DNA of 64,000 nt from NCBI GenBank assembly GCA_910587505.1, contig CAJULD010000014.1:3042-67041 (forward strand). The letters are read 5' to 3'. This document shows, piece after piece, positions 6,550 to 14,905 of the stretch (within the stretch, counting starts at the first letter, position 1; each line of letters begins with the position of its first letter). The stretch is from an uncultured Oscillospiraceae bacterium (GTDB taxonomy: Bacteria; Bacillota; Clostridia; Oscillospirales; Oscillospiraceae). Position numbers and translations under genes: made by a program. The notes under the pieces were generated by a model. That model was not told the DNA's origin. It did no database searches and saw only the letters and a program-made list of their open reading frames with translations.

Positions 6550-6690
6550 CCTGCCCAATATCGGCCCCAAAGCGGCGGAGGATCCGGAAGCGGCCGGATC
6601 ACGACGCCGGACCGGCTGCGCAGGCGCCTGCCGCCGCGAGCGGCAGGCGCCGCCGAATAACCTGGTTTCGCAGCCTGCCGGCCGCGGGTA
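6543..6690 (+). pseudogene. Frameshifted TfoX C-terminal-domain-like remnant
   Basis: One frame reads LTDLPNIGPKAAEDPEAAG, which resembles the helix-hairpin-helix opening of stand-alone TfoX C-terminal domain proteins (LPNIG-x-x-x-A/E...-AGI). At the expected Ile the reading continues in another frame as ITTPDRLRRRL, the next conserved block (TPEELR-type), until a stop near 6657. A one-base loss near 6598 explains this. No intact start is seen, and a 12-bp perfect stem (6623-6634 with 6640-6651) lies in the tail. I judge this a decayed gene; the family assignment is from pattern memory. Confidence 0.45.
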
Positions 6691-6717
6691 ATGCGGAGCT
6701 TTAGAGGAGGGATTCCC

Positions 6718-7293
6718 ATGGGTTCGCTGTTGCCATCGACAAGAAACACCCGGGCGCTGCCGGCGGGGACTCTGCGGTATATCAGGAGCGATGTGCCGGA
6801 GAGGCTGGCTGCTGCAGAAATCCAGTGGCTGCTGGACAACCATATCATCACCGCCGTGGACCTGCGGTCGGAGGAGGAGGTCTCCCAAAGACCGTGCTGT
6901 CTGGCGGAGCAGGCCGGGTTCCGGTATGTCCATCTTCCGGTTACAGGAGGCGGGGATACGCCCGGGTCGATGGAGCATCTGCATACGGTATACCAGCAGA
7001 TGGTAGATGAGCAGATGGAGAAAATTGTTGACACTGTTATGAACGCCGATTCCAATGTGCTCTACTTCTGCACGGCCGGGAAGGACCGAACTGGCGTTGT
7101 GTCGGCTGTTATCCTGATGCGGCTGGGGTACAGTGACGACGTGATTATTGATGATTATATGGCGTCGAAGGACAATTTGATGGATATGCTGACGGTGTAT
7201 GCCGGGGCGCATCCGGAGGTGGACATGGAAATCATCGTGCCCCACAGAGAAAACATGGAGCGGTTACTGAAATATTTACACTCTGCATTATAA
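6718..7293 (+). CDS. Tyrosine/dual-specificity phosphatase
   Basis: A 191-residue protein phosphatase of the Siw14/LipA-like tyrosine phosphatase group. The signature C-x5-R-T/S loop is intact: FCTAGKDRTGV, with the nucleophilic Cys and the phosphate-binding Arg. Upstream features also fit: an ITAVDLRSEEEV strand (family: IVDLR) and a VHLPV strand before the catalytic loop. The ATG at 6718 is preceded by AGGAGG at 6705-6710. No signal peptide, so it acts in the cytoplasm. It sits 24 bases before tgt and may be co-transcribed with it. The substrate may be phosphotyrosine or a phosphoinositide-like compound; the sequence alone cannot say. Confidence 0.85.
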   Translation: MGSLLPSTRNTRALPAGTLRYIRSDVPERLAAAEIQWLLDNHIITAVDLRSEEEVSQRPCCLAEQAGFRYVHLPVTGGGDTPGSMEHLHTVYQQMVDEQMEKIVDTVMNADSNVLYFCTAGKDRTGVVSAVILMRLGYSDDVIIDDYMASKDNLMDMLTVYAGAHPEVDMEIIVPHRENMERLLKYLHSAL

Positions 7294-7317
7294 GATACCA
7301 AAACAAGGAGTTACCTT

Positions 7318-8451
7318 ATGTTCAAGGTCATCAAACAGCAGGGCCGCGCCCGGCGGGGGCAGTTTTCCTGCGCACACGGCGGGGTGGTGCAGACCCCCGT
7401 TTTCATGAACGTAGGCACTCAGGGGGCCATCAAGGGCGCGGTCAGCGCCCACGACCTGAAGGACCTCAAGTGCCAGATCGAGCTGAGCAACACCTATCAC
7501 CTCCATCTCCGTCCCGGCGACGGCGTGGTGAAGGCTTTGGGAGGCCTCCATAAGATGATGGACTGGGACGGGCCCATCCTGACGGACTCCGGGGGCTTCC
7601 AGGTGTTCTCCCTGGCGGGACTGCGGAAAATCACCGAGGAGGGCGTCACCTTTGCCTCCCATATCGACGGGCGGCGCATTTTCATGGGCCCCGAGGAGTC
7701 CATGCAGATCCAGTCCCATCTGGGCAGCGACATCGCCATGGCCTTCGACGAGTGCGTGGAAAACCCGGCTCCCTACGACTATGTGAAGCAGTCCTGCGAG
7801 AGGACTCTCCGATGGCTGAAGCGGTGCAAGGCGGAGCACGAACGGCTGAGAGCCCTGCCGGACTGCGTGAACTCCAGACAGATGCTTTTTGGCATCAATC
7901 AGGGAGGAATCTGCGAGGACCTGCGGATCTGGAGCATGCAGGAGAGCGCCAAAGTGGACTGCGACGGCTACGGCATCGGCGGCCTGGCGGTGGGGGAGGC
8001 CACGGAGGTCATGTACCGCATTCTGGACGTGACGCTGCCCTACGCGCCCCAGGACAAGCCCCGATATCTCATGGGCGTGGGCACCCCCTCCAATATTATC
8101 GAGGGCGTATGGCGTGGCATCGACTTTTTCGACTGCGTCATGCCTGCCCGGAACGCCCGCCACGGAAAACTTTTTACCTGGAGCGGCAGCCTGAACATCA
8201 GGAATGAGAAGTATAAGCTGGACGAGCGGCCCATTGAGCCGGGGTGCGGGTGTCCCGCCTGCCGGAGCTTCTCCCGGGCCTATCTGCGTCATCTGTTCAA
8301 GGCGGAGGAGATGCTGGCCATGCGTCTGGCGGTGATGCACAACCTCTGGTTCTACAACACCCTCATGGAGCGGATCCGGGACGCGCTGGACGCCGGGGAA
8401 TACGAAGCGTTCCGGGCGGAGTACAGCAGGAAGCTGGGAGAGCGGGTCTGA
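7318..8451 (+). CDS. tgt: Queuine tRNA-ribosyltransferase
   Basis: Exchanges guanine-34 in GUN-anticodon tRNAs for preQ1 or queuine. At 377 residues it has normal length. Key sites are present: the general acid/base Asp90 in DSGGFQVFSL, the nucleophile Asp272 in FDCVMPARNARHG, and the zinc site Cys310, Cys312, Cys315 with His341 (spacing equal to the E. coli enzyme). AAGGAG precedes the ATG. No queA or preQ1 synthesis gene is in the window and the 24-base upstream gap has no room for a preQ1 riboswitch, so the organism may salvage queuine or preQ1 or carry those genes elsewhere. Confidence 0.97.
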   Translation: MFKVIKQQGRARRGQFSCAHGGVVQTPVFMNVGTQGAIKGAVSAHDLKDLKCQIELSNTYHLHLRPGDGVVKALGGLHKMMDWDGPILTDSGGFQVFSLAGLRKITEEGVTFASHIDGRRIFMGPEESMQIQSHLGSDIAMAFDECVENPAPYDYVKQSCERTLRWLKRCKAEHERLRALPDCVNSRQMLFGINQGGICEDLRIWSMQESAKVDCDGYGIGGLAVGEATEVMYRILDVTLPYAPQDKPRYLMGVGTPSNIIEGVWRGIDFFDCVMPARNARHGKLFTWSGSLNIRNEKYKLDERPIEPGCGCPACRSFSRAYLRHLFKAEEMLAMRLAVMHNLWFYNTLMERIRDALDAGEYEAFRAEYSRKLGERV

Positions 8452-8485
8452 TCCTTTTCTTATCCACTTTTATTGAGGAATATGT

Positions 8486-9085
8486 ATGATTATCTGGCTC
8501 AACGGCGCTTTTGGCGCGGGGAAGACCACAACGGCCTTTGAACTGCACCGGCGGCTTCCGGACTCTTTCGTGTATGATCCGGAAAACGTGGGCGGCTTTC
8601 TCCGAAAGAATATGCCGCCGGCGTGCCATACCCCGGATTTTCAGGATATGGAACTGTGGCGGAGCTTCAACTTTCAGATGCTGAAGGAACTCCACGACAA
8701 CTGGAAAGGCGCCGTCATCGTCCCCATGACGCTGGTCAATCCGGCATATCACGGGGAGATCATCCGCCGGCTGCTGGACGAGGAGGTGCCTGTGGTTCAT
8801 GTCATTCTGTATGCCAGCCGCGAGACCATTTTGCGGCGGCTGAAGAAACGGAGCCTTGGCCTAGTGAGCCGGGAGGCCTTTGCCGTGGAGGCGATCGACC
8901 GCTGTCTGGACTTTTTTGACAGCCAGAAGGACGCTTTGAAAATTTATACTGATGGCATGTCTGTTGAGCAGGCTGTTGAGAGGATTGGAGAAGTGTGCGA
9001 ACTGCCGCTGCTGCCGGACCGCCGGGGCAGGGTGACCAGGGAAGCAGGCCGCCTGGCCGTATGGTTCCGGCACATCAGAGGGTAA
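8486..9085 (+). CDS. tmrB: TmrB-like P-loop ATP-binding protein
   Basis: Closely resembles Bacillus TmrB, a membrane-associated ATP-binding protein that gives tunicamycin resistance. The start is nearly the same (MIIWLNGAFGAGKTTTAFEL, Walker A at residues 7-14), as are FVYDPENVG, the LWRSFNFQML segment, the VPMTLVNPAY strand and the C-terminal ELPLLPDRRG. At 199 residues it is full length. It follows tgt by 34 bases with GAGG before the ATG. The family is related in fold to zeta toxins and AAA kinases. The resistance role is inferred from homology; a small-molecule kinase role is also possible. Confidence 0.8.
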   Translation: MIIWLNGAFGAGKTTTAFELHRRLPDSFVYDPENVGGFLRKNMPPACHTPDFQDMELWRSFNFQMLKELHDNWKGAVIVPMTLVNPAYHGEIIRRLLDEEVPVVHVILYASRETILRRLKKRSLGLVSREAFAVEAIDRCLDFFDSQKDALKIYTDGMSVEQAVERIGEVCELPLLPDRRGRVTREAGRLAVWFRHIRG

Positions 9086-9128
9086 CCTGGTCCGTCGTGG
9101 CGTCAACAAAATGTAAAATTGCCGGATT

Positions 9129-9162
9129 CTCAAGGAGGCAAAGCCTCCTTGAGTAACTTTTT
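9129..9162 (+). terminator. Rho-independent terminator after tmrB-like gene
   Basis: CTCAAGGAGGC (9129-9139) and GCCTCCTTGAG (9143-9153) form an 11-bp perfect stem with an AAA loop and a TAACTTTTT tail. A second hairpin, CTGCTTTTTC (9164-9173) with GAAAAAGCAG (9179-9188), follows and belongs to the A/T hairpin family found elsewhere in the window. Confidence 0.85.
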
Positions 9163-9244
9163 GCTGCTTTTTCCTTACGAAAAAGCAGTTCGCGCCTCCA
9201 CGTCCGGGAGGAAAACTGTTTTTCGGGATTTCGGTAGAAATCGG

Positions 9245-9273
9245 TTGTTTTCGCTGGAAATCCATGGTATATT
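9245..9273 (+). promoter_or_regulatory. Promoter for murD
   Basis: TTGTTT (9245-9250), 17 bases, TATATT (9268-9273) with a TGg extended -10 at 9265-9267; the start codon of murD is 29 bases downstream with GGGAGGG between. Confidence 0.65.
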
Positions 9274-9301
9274 AAATAAATAAAATGGGGGAGGGACCTC
9301 T

Positions 9302-10681
9302 ATGACCTTACGGGAATATATGGAAACGCTGCGGAATAAGCGCGTGGCGGTAATTGGCATCGGCGTCAGCAACCGTCCGCTGCTGCGTCTGCTGCTGGAG
9401 GCAGGAATTGATGTAACCGCCTGCGATAAAAAGAACCGGGCCGCCCTGGGCGAGCTGGGAGATGAACTGGAGAAAATGGGCTGTAAGCTTCATCTGGGAG
9501 AGGACTATCTGGAGGCGCTGGATCAGGACGTGATTTTCCGGACGCCAGGGCTGCACCCCCGTTTTCTGGAGGCTTCCAGGGCGCGGGGAAGTGTCATTAC
9601 CTCGGAAATGGAAGTGTTCTTTGACGTATGTCCCTGTCCGGTCCTGGCGGTGACAGGCAGCGACGGGAAGACCACCACCACCACGATCATCGCCCGCCTG
9701 CTGGAGGCGGCGGGCCACACCGTCCATCTCGGCGGAAACATCGGCCGCCCTCTGCTCTCGGAGGCGGACGCCATCCGGCCCGGCGACTGGGCGGTGGTGG
9801 AGCTGAGCTCCTTTCAGTTGCTGACCATAAAAAAAAGTCCGCATATTGCGGTGCTGACCAATCTGGCCCCCAATCACCTGGACGTCCATACCGACATGGC
9901 GGAGTATGTGGAGGCTAAGGCAAATCTGCTGGCCGGTCAGACATCATCAGACCGCGCGGTGTGCAACTGGGACAATGATATTACAAAAAGTCTCGCCAGC
10001 AGAACTGCCGGCAAGGTGTATTACTTCACACATGCGCCGGAACAGATTCCCGATGCCGGCTGCTATCTGGAAGACGGCGCCATCTGGTATCGGGACGGCG
10101 GAGAGGGGCGGGCGGTGCTGCCGCTGGCGGATATCCTGCTGCCGGGGACCCACAATGTGGAAAACTATATGGCGGCGATCTGCGCCGTGCAGGGACTGGT
10201 TCCGGATGAGACGGTCCGAAGCTTTGCCAGAACCTTCGGCGGAGTGGAGCACCGGATCGAGCTGGTGCGGAAGTGCCGGGGCGTTCGCTGGTACAACGAC
10301 TCCATTGCCTCCAGCCCCAGCCGGACTATTGCGGGCCTTCGTTCCTTCCCGGAAAAGGTGATCCTGATTGCCGGAGGAAAGGACAAGGGGATCAGTTATG
10401 CGCCCCTTGGTCCGGTGGTAAACGACCATGTGAAGCTGCTGATCCTCTGCGGCGCTACGGAAGGCGTGATCCGGGAGGCCGTCCTGTCGGCGGAAAACTA
10501 TCACGGTCTGGAGATTCTGACCGCGGAGAACTACCCGGCGGCGGTCCGCCTGGCGGACGGACGGTCCGAGATGGGAGACGTGGTGCTCCTCTCACCGGCC
10601 AGCACCTCCTTCGACCGGTTCAAAAATTTTGAGGAGCGGGGCCATGTGTTCAAGGATCTGGTAAACGAACTGCCGGAATGA
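9302..10681 (+). CDS. murD: UDP-N-acetylmuramoyl-L-alanine--D-glutamate ligase
   Basis: Cytoplasmic peptidoglycan precursor enzyme that adds D-Glu to UDP-MurNAc-L-Ala using ATP. 459 residues, normal length. Domains in order: N-terminal UMP-binding Rossmann domain (residues 10-100, VAVIGIGVSNRPLL), central ATPase with P-loop GSDGKTTTT at 119-127 and the substrate segment NHLDVH, then the C-terminal ligase domain (after about 310) with NDSIASSPSRT. It stands alone with its own promoter rather than in a mur-fts cluster. Confidence 0.96.
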   Translation: MTLREYMETLRNKRVAVIGIGVSNRPLLRLLLEAGIDVTACDKKNRAALGELGDELEKMGCKLHLGEDYLEALDQDVIFRTPGLHPRFLEASRARGSVITSEMEVFFDVCPCPVLAVTGSDGKTTTTTIIARLLEAAGHTVHLGGNIGRPLLSEADAIRPGDWAVVELSSFQLLTIKKSPHIAVLTNLAPNHLDVHTDMAEYVEAKANLLAGQTSSDRAVCNWDNDITKSLASRTAGKVYYFTHAPEQIPDAGCYLEDGAIWYRDGGEGRAVLPLADILLPGTHNVENYMAAICAVQGLVPDETVRSFARTFGGVEHRIELVRKCRGVRWYNDSIASSPSRTIAGLRSFPEKVILIAGGKDKGISYAPLGPVVNDHVKLLILCGATEGVIREAVLSAENYHGLEILTAENYPAAVRLADGRSEMGDVVLLSPASTSFDRFKNFEERGHVFKDLVNELPE

Positions 10682-10770
10682 CCGGGAGGAGGATGGCGGT
10701 TCTGTTTTGAAGCGCGCCTGGTATAGGGAAAAGCCGTTGGAGCATAGGCTTACCCTGAGGTGATGATCTC

Positions 10771-11457
10771 ATGCGCCGCCGTCCCCCCATGCAGCCCCGG
10801 CAGAAGGCGAAAATTTTCTGCTTTTTCCTGGCTTTTATTCTGACAGTCCTTCTTCTTGTGGGAACCGGTCATCTGCGCTCCATTCTGGGCAGCCTGGCGG
10901 TGACGCGGGTGTCCAATCTGGTCAACCAGGTGGTGACGGAGGCGGTCAGCGACGCGGTCAACAGCGGGGATATCCAGTACCGTCAGCTGATTTCCCTGGA
11001 AAAGAACGACAGCGGCGGCGTAGCCGCCCTGGTGAGCAACATGGCGGAATTCAACCGGCTGCAGGCTACTATCACGGGGGATATTCTCCAACGGCTGGGG
11101 GAGATGGCGGATATCGAGCTGAAAATCCCCGCCGGGACCCTGAGCGGGTCGGCGTTTCTGGCGGGGCGGGGACCGGAGCTTTCCGTGCGGATGCAGTCCA
11201 CCGGCAGCTGCTCGGCCCGGTTTGAAAACGCCTTTTCCCACGCGGGAATCAATCAGACCACTCACCAGATTCTGCTGTGCGTGGATGTGTCCGTATCCAT
11301 TCTGCTGCCGGGATTCCGCACAGGCACGGAGGTCTCCAACTCGTTCTCCGTGGCGGAGACGGTCATCGTGGGAGAGGTCCCCGATACTTATACATATTTT
11401 GATTCCGGGAATGATATCCAGGAAGACGCCTATGAGTACGCCATCAACAATGGATAA
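10771..11457 (+). CDS. yunB: Sporulation protein YunB
   Basis: A 228-residue YunB-family protein, made in the mother cell during sporulation in Bacillus and needed for normal spores. There is one N-terminal membrane helix (residues 14-34, IFCFFLAFILTVLLLVGTG) followed by an external domain with the family features (VTRVSNLVNQVVTEAVSDAV, YRQLISLEKNDSG, LPAGTLSG-like PAGTLSGSAFLAGRGP). It has a GAGGTGAT site before the ATG. The gene supports a spore-forming lifestyle. Confidence 0.9.
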   Translation: MRRRPPMQPRQKAKIFCFFLAFILTVLLLVGTGHLRSILGSLAVTRVSNLVNQVVTEAVSDAVNSGDIQYRQLISLEKNDSGGVAALVSNMAEFNRLQATITGDILQRLGEMADIELKIPAGTLSGSAFLAGRGPELSVRMQSTGSCSARFENAFSHAGINQTTHQILLCVDVSVSILLPGFRTGTEVSNSFSVAETVIVGEVPDTYTYFDSGNDIQEDAYEYAINNG

Positions 11458-11466
11458 ACATACATC

Positions 11467-11610
11467 CTTTTTCTTGAGAGAACAGGCGGGCAAAAAGAAC
11501 TTCAGAAATTTGACGTGGCTGCTTCACAGGAAAATTTCCGGAAAGTTTTTGGCCGCTTTTTTAAAAGCGGTAGGGAACCCCTGCCGGGGCTGAGGCAAAG
11601 CTCCGGCAGG
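11467..11610. repeat. Intergenic repeat, long form (copy 1)
   Basis: Gene-free stretch between yunB and ligA. Several blocks match, in order, the stretch at 28628-28798: a CTTTTTC-type hairpin start, an AAAGAAC/TTCAGAAA word, the identical 13-base CAGGAAAATTTCC (11527-11539 versus 28728-28740), a TTTAAAAG block, and GGCAAAGC followed by CCGGC (11594 versus 28783). It looks like a dispersed non-coding repeat of about 130-150 bases. Confidence 0.6.
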
Positions 11611-11653
11611 AGGTGGGCGGGAGCCCGACATTCACGGGAGCATGGAGGAACCA

Positions 11654-13630
11654 ATGGATTACAAAAGCGAGATGAAGGATCTGCGGGACACGCTGAATGA
11701 GGCGGGATACCGCTACTATGTGCTGGACGATCCCACTATGGACGACTACGAATATGACCGGCTGCTCCGCAGACTGGAGGAGCTGGAAGCGGCCCACCCG
11801 GAGGAAATCACGCCGGATTCCCCCACCCGGCGGGTGGGGGGCGCGGCGCTGGAGAGCTTTACTCAGGTGGAACACTCCGTACCTCTGGAGAGTTTGCAGG
11901 ACGTTTTCTCTTCCGGGGAAGTGGAGGAATTCATCCGGCGGATGGACGAGACGCTGGAAACGGCGGCATACAGTGTGGAGCCGAAGGTGGACGGGCTGAG
12001 CGTGGCGCTGGAATATCGGGATGGAGTTTTTGTGCGTGGCGCTACCCGCGGAGACGGACGGACAGGGGAGGACGTGACGGAAAATCTCCGCACCGTCAAG
12101 TCCATCCCCATGACGCTGCCGGACAGGCTGCCCCGCCTCATTGTCCGGGGAGAAGTGTTCATGCCGAAAAACGTCTTTCACAAGCTGAACCGTCAGCGGG
12201 AGGCGAACGGCGAGCCGCTGTTTGCCAATCCGCGGAACGCCGCCGCCGGGTCCCTGCGCCAGCTGGACCCCAGGGTCTGCGCCCGGCGTCTGCTGGACAT
12301 CCGGGTGTTCAACCTCCAGCTGGCGGAGGGAAGGACCTTTGCCACCCACGGCGAGACCCTGGACTATATCGCCTCCCAGGGCTTCCAGACCATCCCCTAC
12401 AGAGTGCTGGAGCGGGCGGAGCAGATCAACGCGGAGATTGTCCGTCTGGGAGAAAACCGGGAGGAGCTGCCCTTCGATATGGACGGAGCGGTTGTAAAGC
12501 TGAATTCCCTGTCAGACCGTGCAGCAGCAGGCAGTACAGCCAAATGTCCCCGGTGGGCCGTCGCCTTCAAGTACCCGCCGGAAAGAAAGCCCAGCCGGGT
12601 GGTGGACATTGTGGTCCAGGTGGGGCGGACGGGGGTGCTTACCCCCAGGGTTGTGGTGGAACCGGTGCGTCTGGCGGGTACCACGGTGACCAGCGCCACG
12701 CTGCACAATCAGGATTTTATCGAGGAAAAGGACATCCGCATCGGCGACACCGTCGTGCTGCAAAAGGCCGGGGAGATCATCCCCGAGGTGGTGGAGGTCT
12801 GCAGGGATCTTCGTCCCGGGAAGACCGAACCCTACCGTTTTCCCTCCGTCTGCCCCGTGTGCGGCGCGCCGGTGGTCCGGGATGTGGACGGGGCAGCTAT
12901 GCGCTGTACCGGCGCGGAGTGTCCGGCCCAGCTCCACCGGAATCTGACCCACTTTGCCAGCCGGGACGCCATGGATATTGACGGCATGGGACCTGCCGTC
13001 ATGCGGCAGCTGATTGACAGAGGGCTGGTGAAGAACCCGGCAGACCTGTACTTTTTGACTGAAGAGCAGCTATCGGACCTGGACAGGATGGGGAAAAAAT
13101 CCGCCAGAAACGCGGTGGATGCCATCGCCGCCAGCCGGGACCGGGGACTGGAGCGGCTGCTCTACGCGCTGGGCATCCGGCAGGTGGGGCAGAAGGCGGG
13201 GAAGGTCCTGGCCGCCCGCTTCGGCTCCTTTGACGCGCTGGCCCAGGCCTCGGAGGAGGAGCTGACCGCCATTGACGACGTGGGGGCCATTACCGCCGCC
13301 TATATCCGGGAGTGGCTGGACAGTCCCCAGTCCCGGCATTTGATGAGCCGCCTGAAGGAGGCAGGGGTCCGCATGGAGGCCGCCCAACAGAGCGCCGGAG
13401 AGCAGTTCAGGGGCATGAGCTTCGTGCTGACGGGAGCGCTGGAGAAGTTTACCAGGGACGAGGCATCCGCGCTGATCGAGGCCCGGGGCGGCAAGGTCAG
13501 CGGCTCAGTGAGCAAAAAAACCACCTGCGTGGTGGCGGGGGAGAACGCCGGCAGCAAGCTGCGCAAGGCCAATGAGCTGGGGATCCAGGTGCTGACGGAG
13601 GAAGAATTTGCGGACATGCTGGAGCGGTAA
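11654..13630 (+). CDS. ligA: NAD-dependent DNA ligase
   Basis: Seals nicks in replication and repair using NAD+. I use the ATG at 11654 because GGAGG lies five bases upstream; an ATG at 11642 has no such site. 658 residues. Order: Ia/adenylation domain with the AMP-accepting Lys111 in KVDG, OB fold, a four-Cys zinc finger (CPVCG ... CTGAEC), helix-hairpin-helix repeats (DLDRMGKKSARN, IDDVGAITAAYI), and a C-terminal BRCT domain (last 80 residues, MSFVLTGALEKFTRDEA). The metallophosphoesterase gene follows 17 bases downstream. Confidence 0.97.
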   Translation: MDYKSEMKDLRDTLNEAGYRYYVLDDPTMDDYEYDRLLRRLEELEAAHPEEITPDSPTRRVGGAALESFTQVEHSVPLESLQDVFSSGEVEEFIRRMDETLETAAYSVEPKVDGLSVALEYRDGVFVRGATRGDGRTGEDVTENLRTVKSIPMTLPDRLPRLIVRGEVFMPKNVFHKLNRQREANGEPLFANPRNAAAGSLRQLDPRVCARRLLDIRVFNLQLAEGRTFATHGETLDYIASQGFQTIPYRVLERAEQINAEIVRLGENREELPFDMDGAVVKLNSLSDRAAAGSTAKCPRWAVAFKYPPERKPSRVVDIVVQVGRTGVLTPRVVVEPVRLAGTTVTSATLHNQDFIEEKDIRIGDTVVLQKAGEIIPEVVEVCRDLRPGKTEPYRFPSVCPVCGAPVVRDVDGAAMRCTGAECPAQLHRNLTHFASRDAMDIDGMGPAVMRQLIDRGLVKNPADLYFLTEEQLSDLDRMGKKSARNAVDAIAASRDRGLERLLYALGIRQVGQKAGKVLAARFGSFDALAQASEEELTAIDDVGAITAAYIREWLDSPQSRHLMSRLKEAGVRMEAAQQSAGEQFRGMSFVLTGALEKFTRDEASALIEARGGKVSGSVSKKTTCVVAGENAGSKLRKANELGIQVLTEEEFADMLER

Positions 13631-13647
13631 AAGAGGGGAGGAGCGCC

Positions 13648-14100
13648 ATGCAGATCGCGGTGATTTCAGATACCCATGGCCGCCTGCGGGCGGAAACGGC
13701 GGCCCGGCTGCGGGGAGTGGACTGCATCATTCACGCGGGGGATCTGGATGATCCCACGATTTTGCAGCGGCTGGATCAGATCGCCCCGGTGTACGGCGTC
13801 CGGGGCAACAACGACTGGGGCGGCTGGGCCCAGGAGCTGCCCCGGCTGATGAGGATCGACCTGGGCGGCGTGTCCTTCTGCGTGACCCACAGGCGCTCGG
13901 ACGTACCCTGGAATCTGACGGGGGTGGATGTGGTGATTTGCGGACATACCCATCAGTACGCGGAGGAATGGGTTATGGGCCGGCTGTGGCTGAATCCCGG
14001 CAGCTGTTCCTTCCCCAGGCCTTTCCTGGCATCGCCCACCATGGCGATGCTGGCCACGGGGGAGGACGGGAGCTTTTCCGTGCGGAAGGTGGAGCTATGA
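13648..14100 (+). CDS. YfcE/MJ0936-type metallophosphodiesterase
   Basis: A 150-residue calcineurin-like phosphoesterase with all metal ligands visible in order: SDTHG near the N-terminus, GDLDD, GNND, and GHTHQ near residue 105. Small members like this hydrolyse phosphodiesters in the cytoplasm; the true substrate is unknown. GGGAGGAG precedes the ATG. The last four bases overlap the start of the response regulator gene, so it is co-transcribed with ligA upstream and possibly the regulator downstream. Confidence 0.88.
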   Translation: MQIAVISDTHGRLRAETAARLRGVDCIIHAGDLDDPTILQRLDQIAPVYGVRGNNDWGGWAQELPRLMRIDLGGVSFCVTHRRSDVPWNLTGVDVVICGHTHQYAEEWVMGRLWLNPGSCSFPRPFLASPTMAMLATGEDGSFSVRKVEL

Positions 14101-14759
14101 CAAGCGCGGTAATCGCCGTTGTGGACGACGACGTATATATCGGGGACATGCTGGAGGAGCTGCTGCGCCGGGAGGGCTACGGCGTGCTGCGGGCTTACTC
14201 CGGCACGGAGGCGGTACTGCTGCTGGAGGGCAGGAGGCCGGATCTGGTTTTGCTGGATCTGATGCTGCCGGGCCTGAGCGGGGCGGAGGTGCTGCCCCGG
14301 CTGGATGGGATTCCGGTGATCGTTCTGTCGGCCAGGACGGACGTGGAGGAAAAGGTTTCTCTCCTTCTGAGCGGGGCCGTGGACTATCTGACCAAGCCCT
14401 TTGACACCAGGGAGCTGCTGGCCCGGATTGCGGTACAGCTGCGCGGCCGGACGCCCCGTGGAAACCTGCTGCGTCACGGGTGTCTGACCCTTGATCCGGA
14501 GCGGCGGGAGGCGGCGGTGGGGGGCGCGGCCGTCCGCCTGACCCGGACGGAGTTCAGTATTTTAAAGCTGCTGATACAGAATCCCGGACAGGTGATTCCC
14601 AAATCCCGGATGCTGGATCAATTGAGTCTGGAGACGCCGGACTGCGTGGAGAGCTCCCTGAAGGTTCACGTCAGCAATCTCCGCCGGAAGCTGCGGGAGG
14701 CGGGCGGAGGCGAAATGATCGAGGCGGTGTGGGGGATTGGCTTCAAGCTGGCGGAATGA
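14097..14759 (+). CDS. OmpR/PhoB-family response regulator
   Basis: A 220-residue two-component regulator. Receiver domain residues 1-115 with the acidic pair in VVDDDVY, the phospho-acceptor Asp in LVLLDLMLPGLSG and the Lys of YLTKPFD. The C-terminal winged helix spans 125-220 (LTRTEFSILKLLIQNPGQVI, VESSLKVHVSNLRRKL). The ATG overlaps the previous stop (ATGA). Its likely partner kinase is at 18401, across the ABC transporter genes. Three 12-bp-spaced repeats just downstream (14830-14859) are the likely binding site. Confidence 0.92.
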   Translation: MTSAVIAVVDDDVYIGDMLEELLRREGYGVLRAYSGTEAVLLLEGRRPDLVLLDLMLPGLSGAEVLPRLDGIPVIVLSARTDVEEKVSLLLSGAVDYLTKPFDTRELLARIAVQLRGRTPRGNLLRHGCLTLDPERREAAVGGAAVRLTRTEFSILKLLIQNPGQVIPKSRMLDQLSLETPDCVESSLKVHVSNLRRKLREAGGGEMIEAVWGIGFKLAE

Positions 14760-14829
14760 GCTGCGCGGCTGCTACGCTGACAGGACGGCGAGGCAGCCGT
14801 TAAGCTGATATTAAATCTCTTTACCATAT

Positions 14830-14875
14830 CTTATCCATTTCCTTAACTGTTTTCTTAACCACCCCCTGCTAAAAT
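14830..14875 (+). promoter_or_regulatory. ABC operon promoter with 12-bp-spaced direct repeats
   Basis: CTTATC (14830), CTTAAC (14842) and CTTAAC (14854) recur at exactly 12-bp steps, with a poorer CTTTAC at 14819. They end just upstream of an extended -10 box (TG at 14867, TAAAAT at 14870-14875). There is no good -35 box, so the repeats take its place. This is the typical layout of a promoter activated by an OmpR-type regulator. Binding by the product of 14097-14759 is inference. Confidence 0.65.
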
Positions 14876-14905
14876 AGAGACCATTCCAACCAGGGAGGCA
14901 AGGAA

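Noticed and set aside
5848..7245. 465-codon open frame on the minus strand
   Set aside because: It runs antisense to the Uma2 remnant, small membrane protein and phosphatase genes, is rich in Arg/His/Pro, and has no ribosome-binding site; a shadow of high-GC coding DNA.
7294..7317. PreQ1 riboswitch before tgt
   Set aside because: Only 24 bases separate the genes; too short even for the small preQ1 aptamer with its expression platform.
8486..9085. Zeta-type toxin
   Set aside because: P-loop fold is similar, but the match along the whole length to TmrB is better and no epsilon antitoxin is adjacent.
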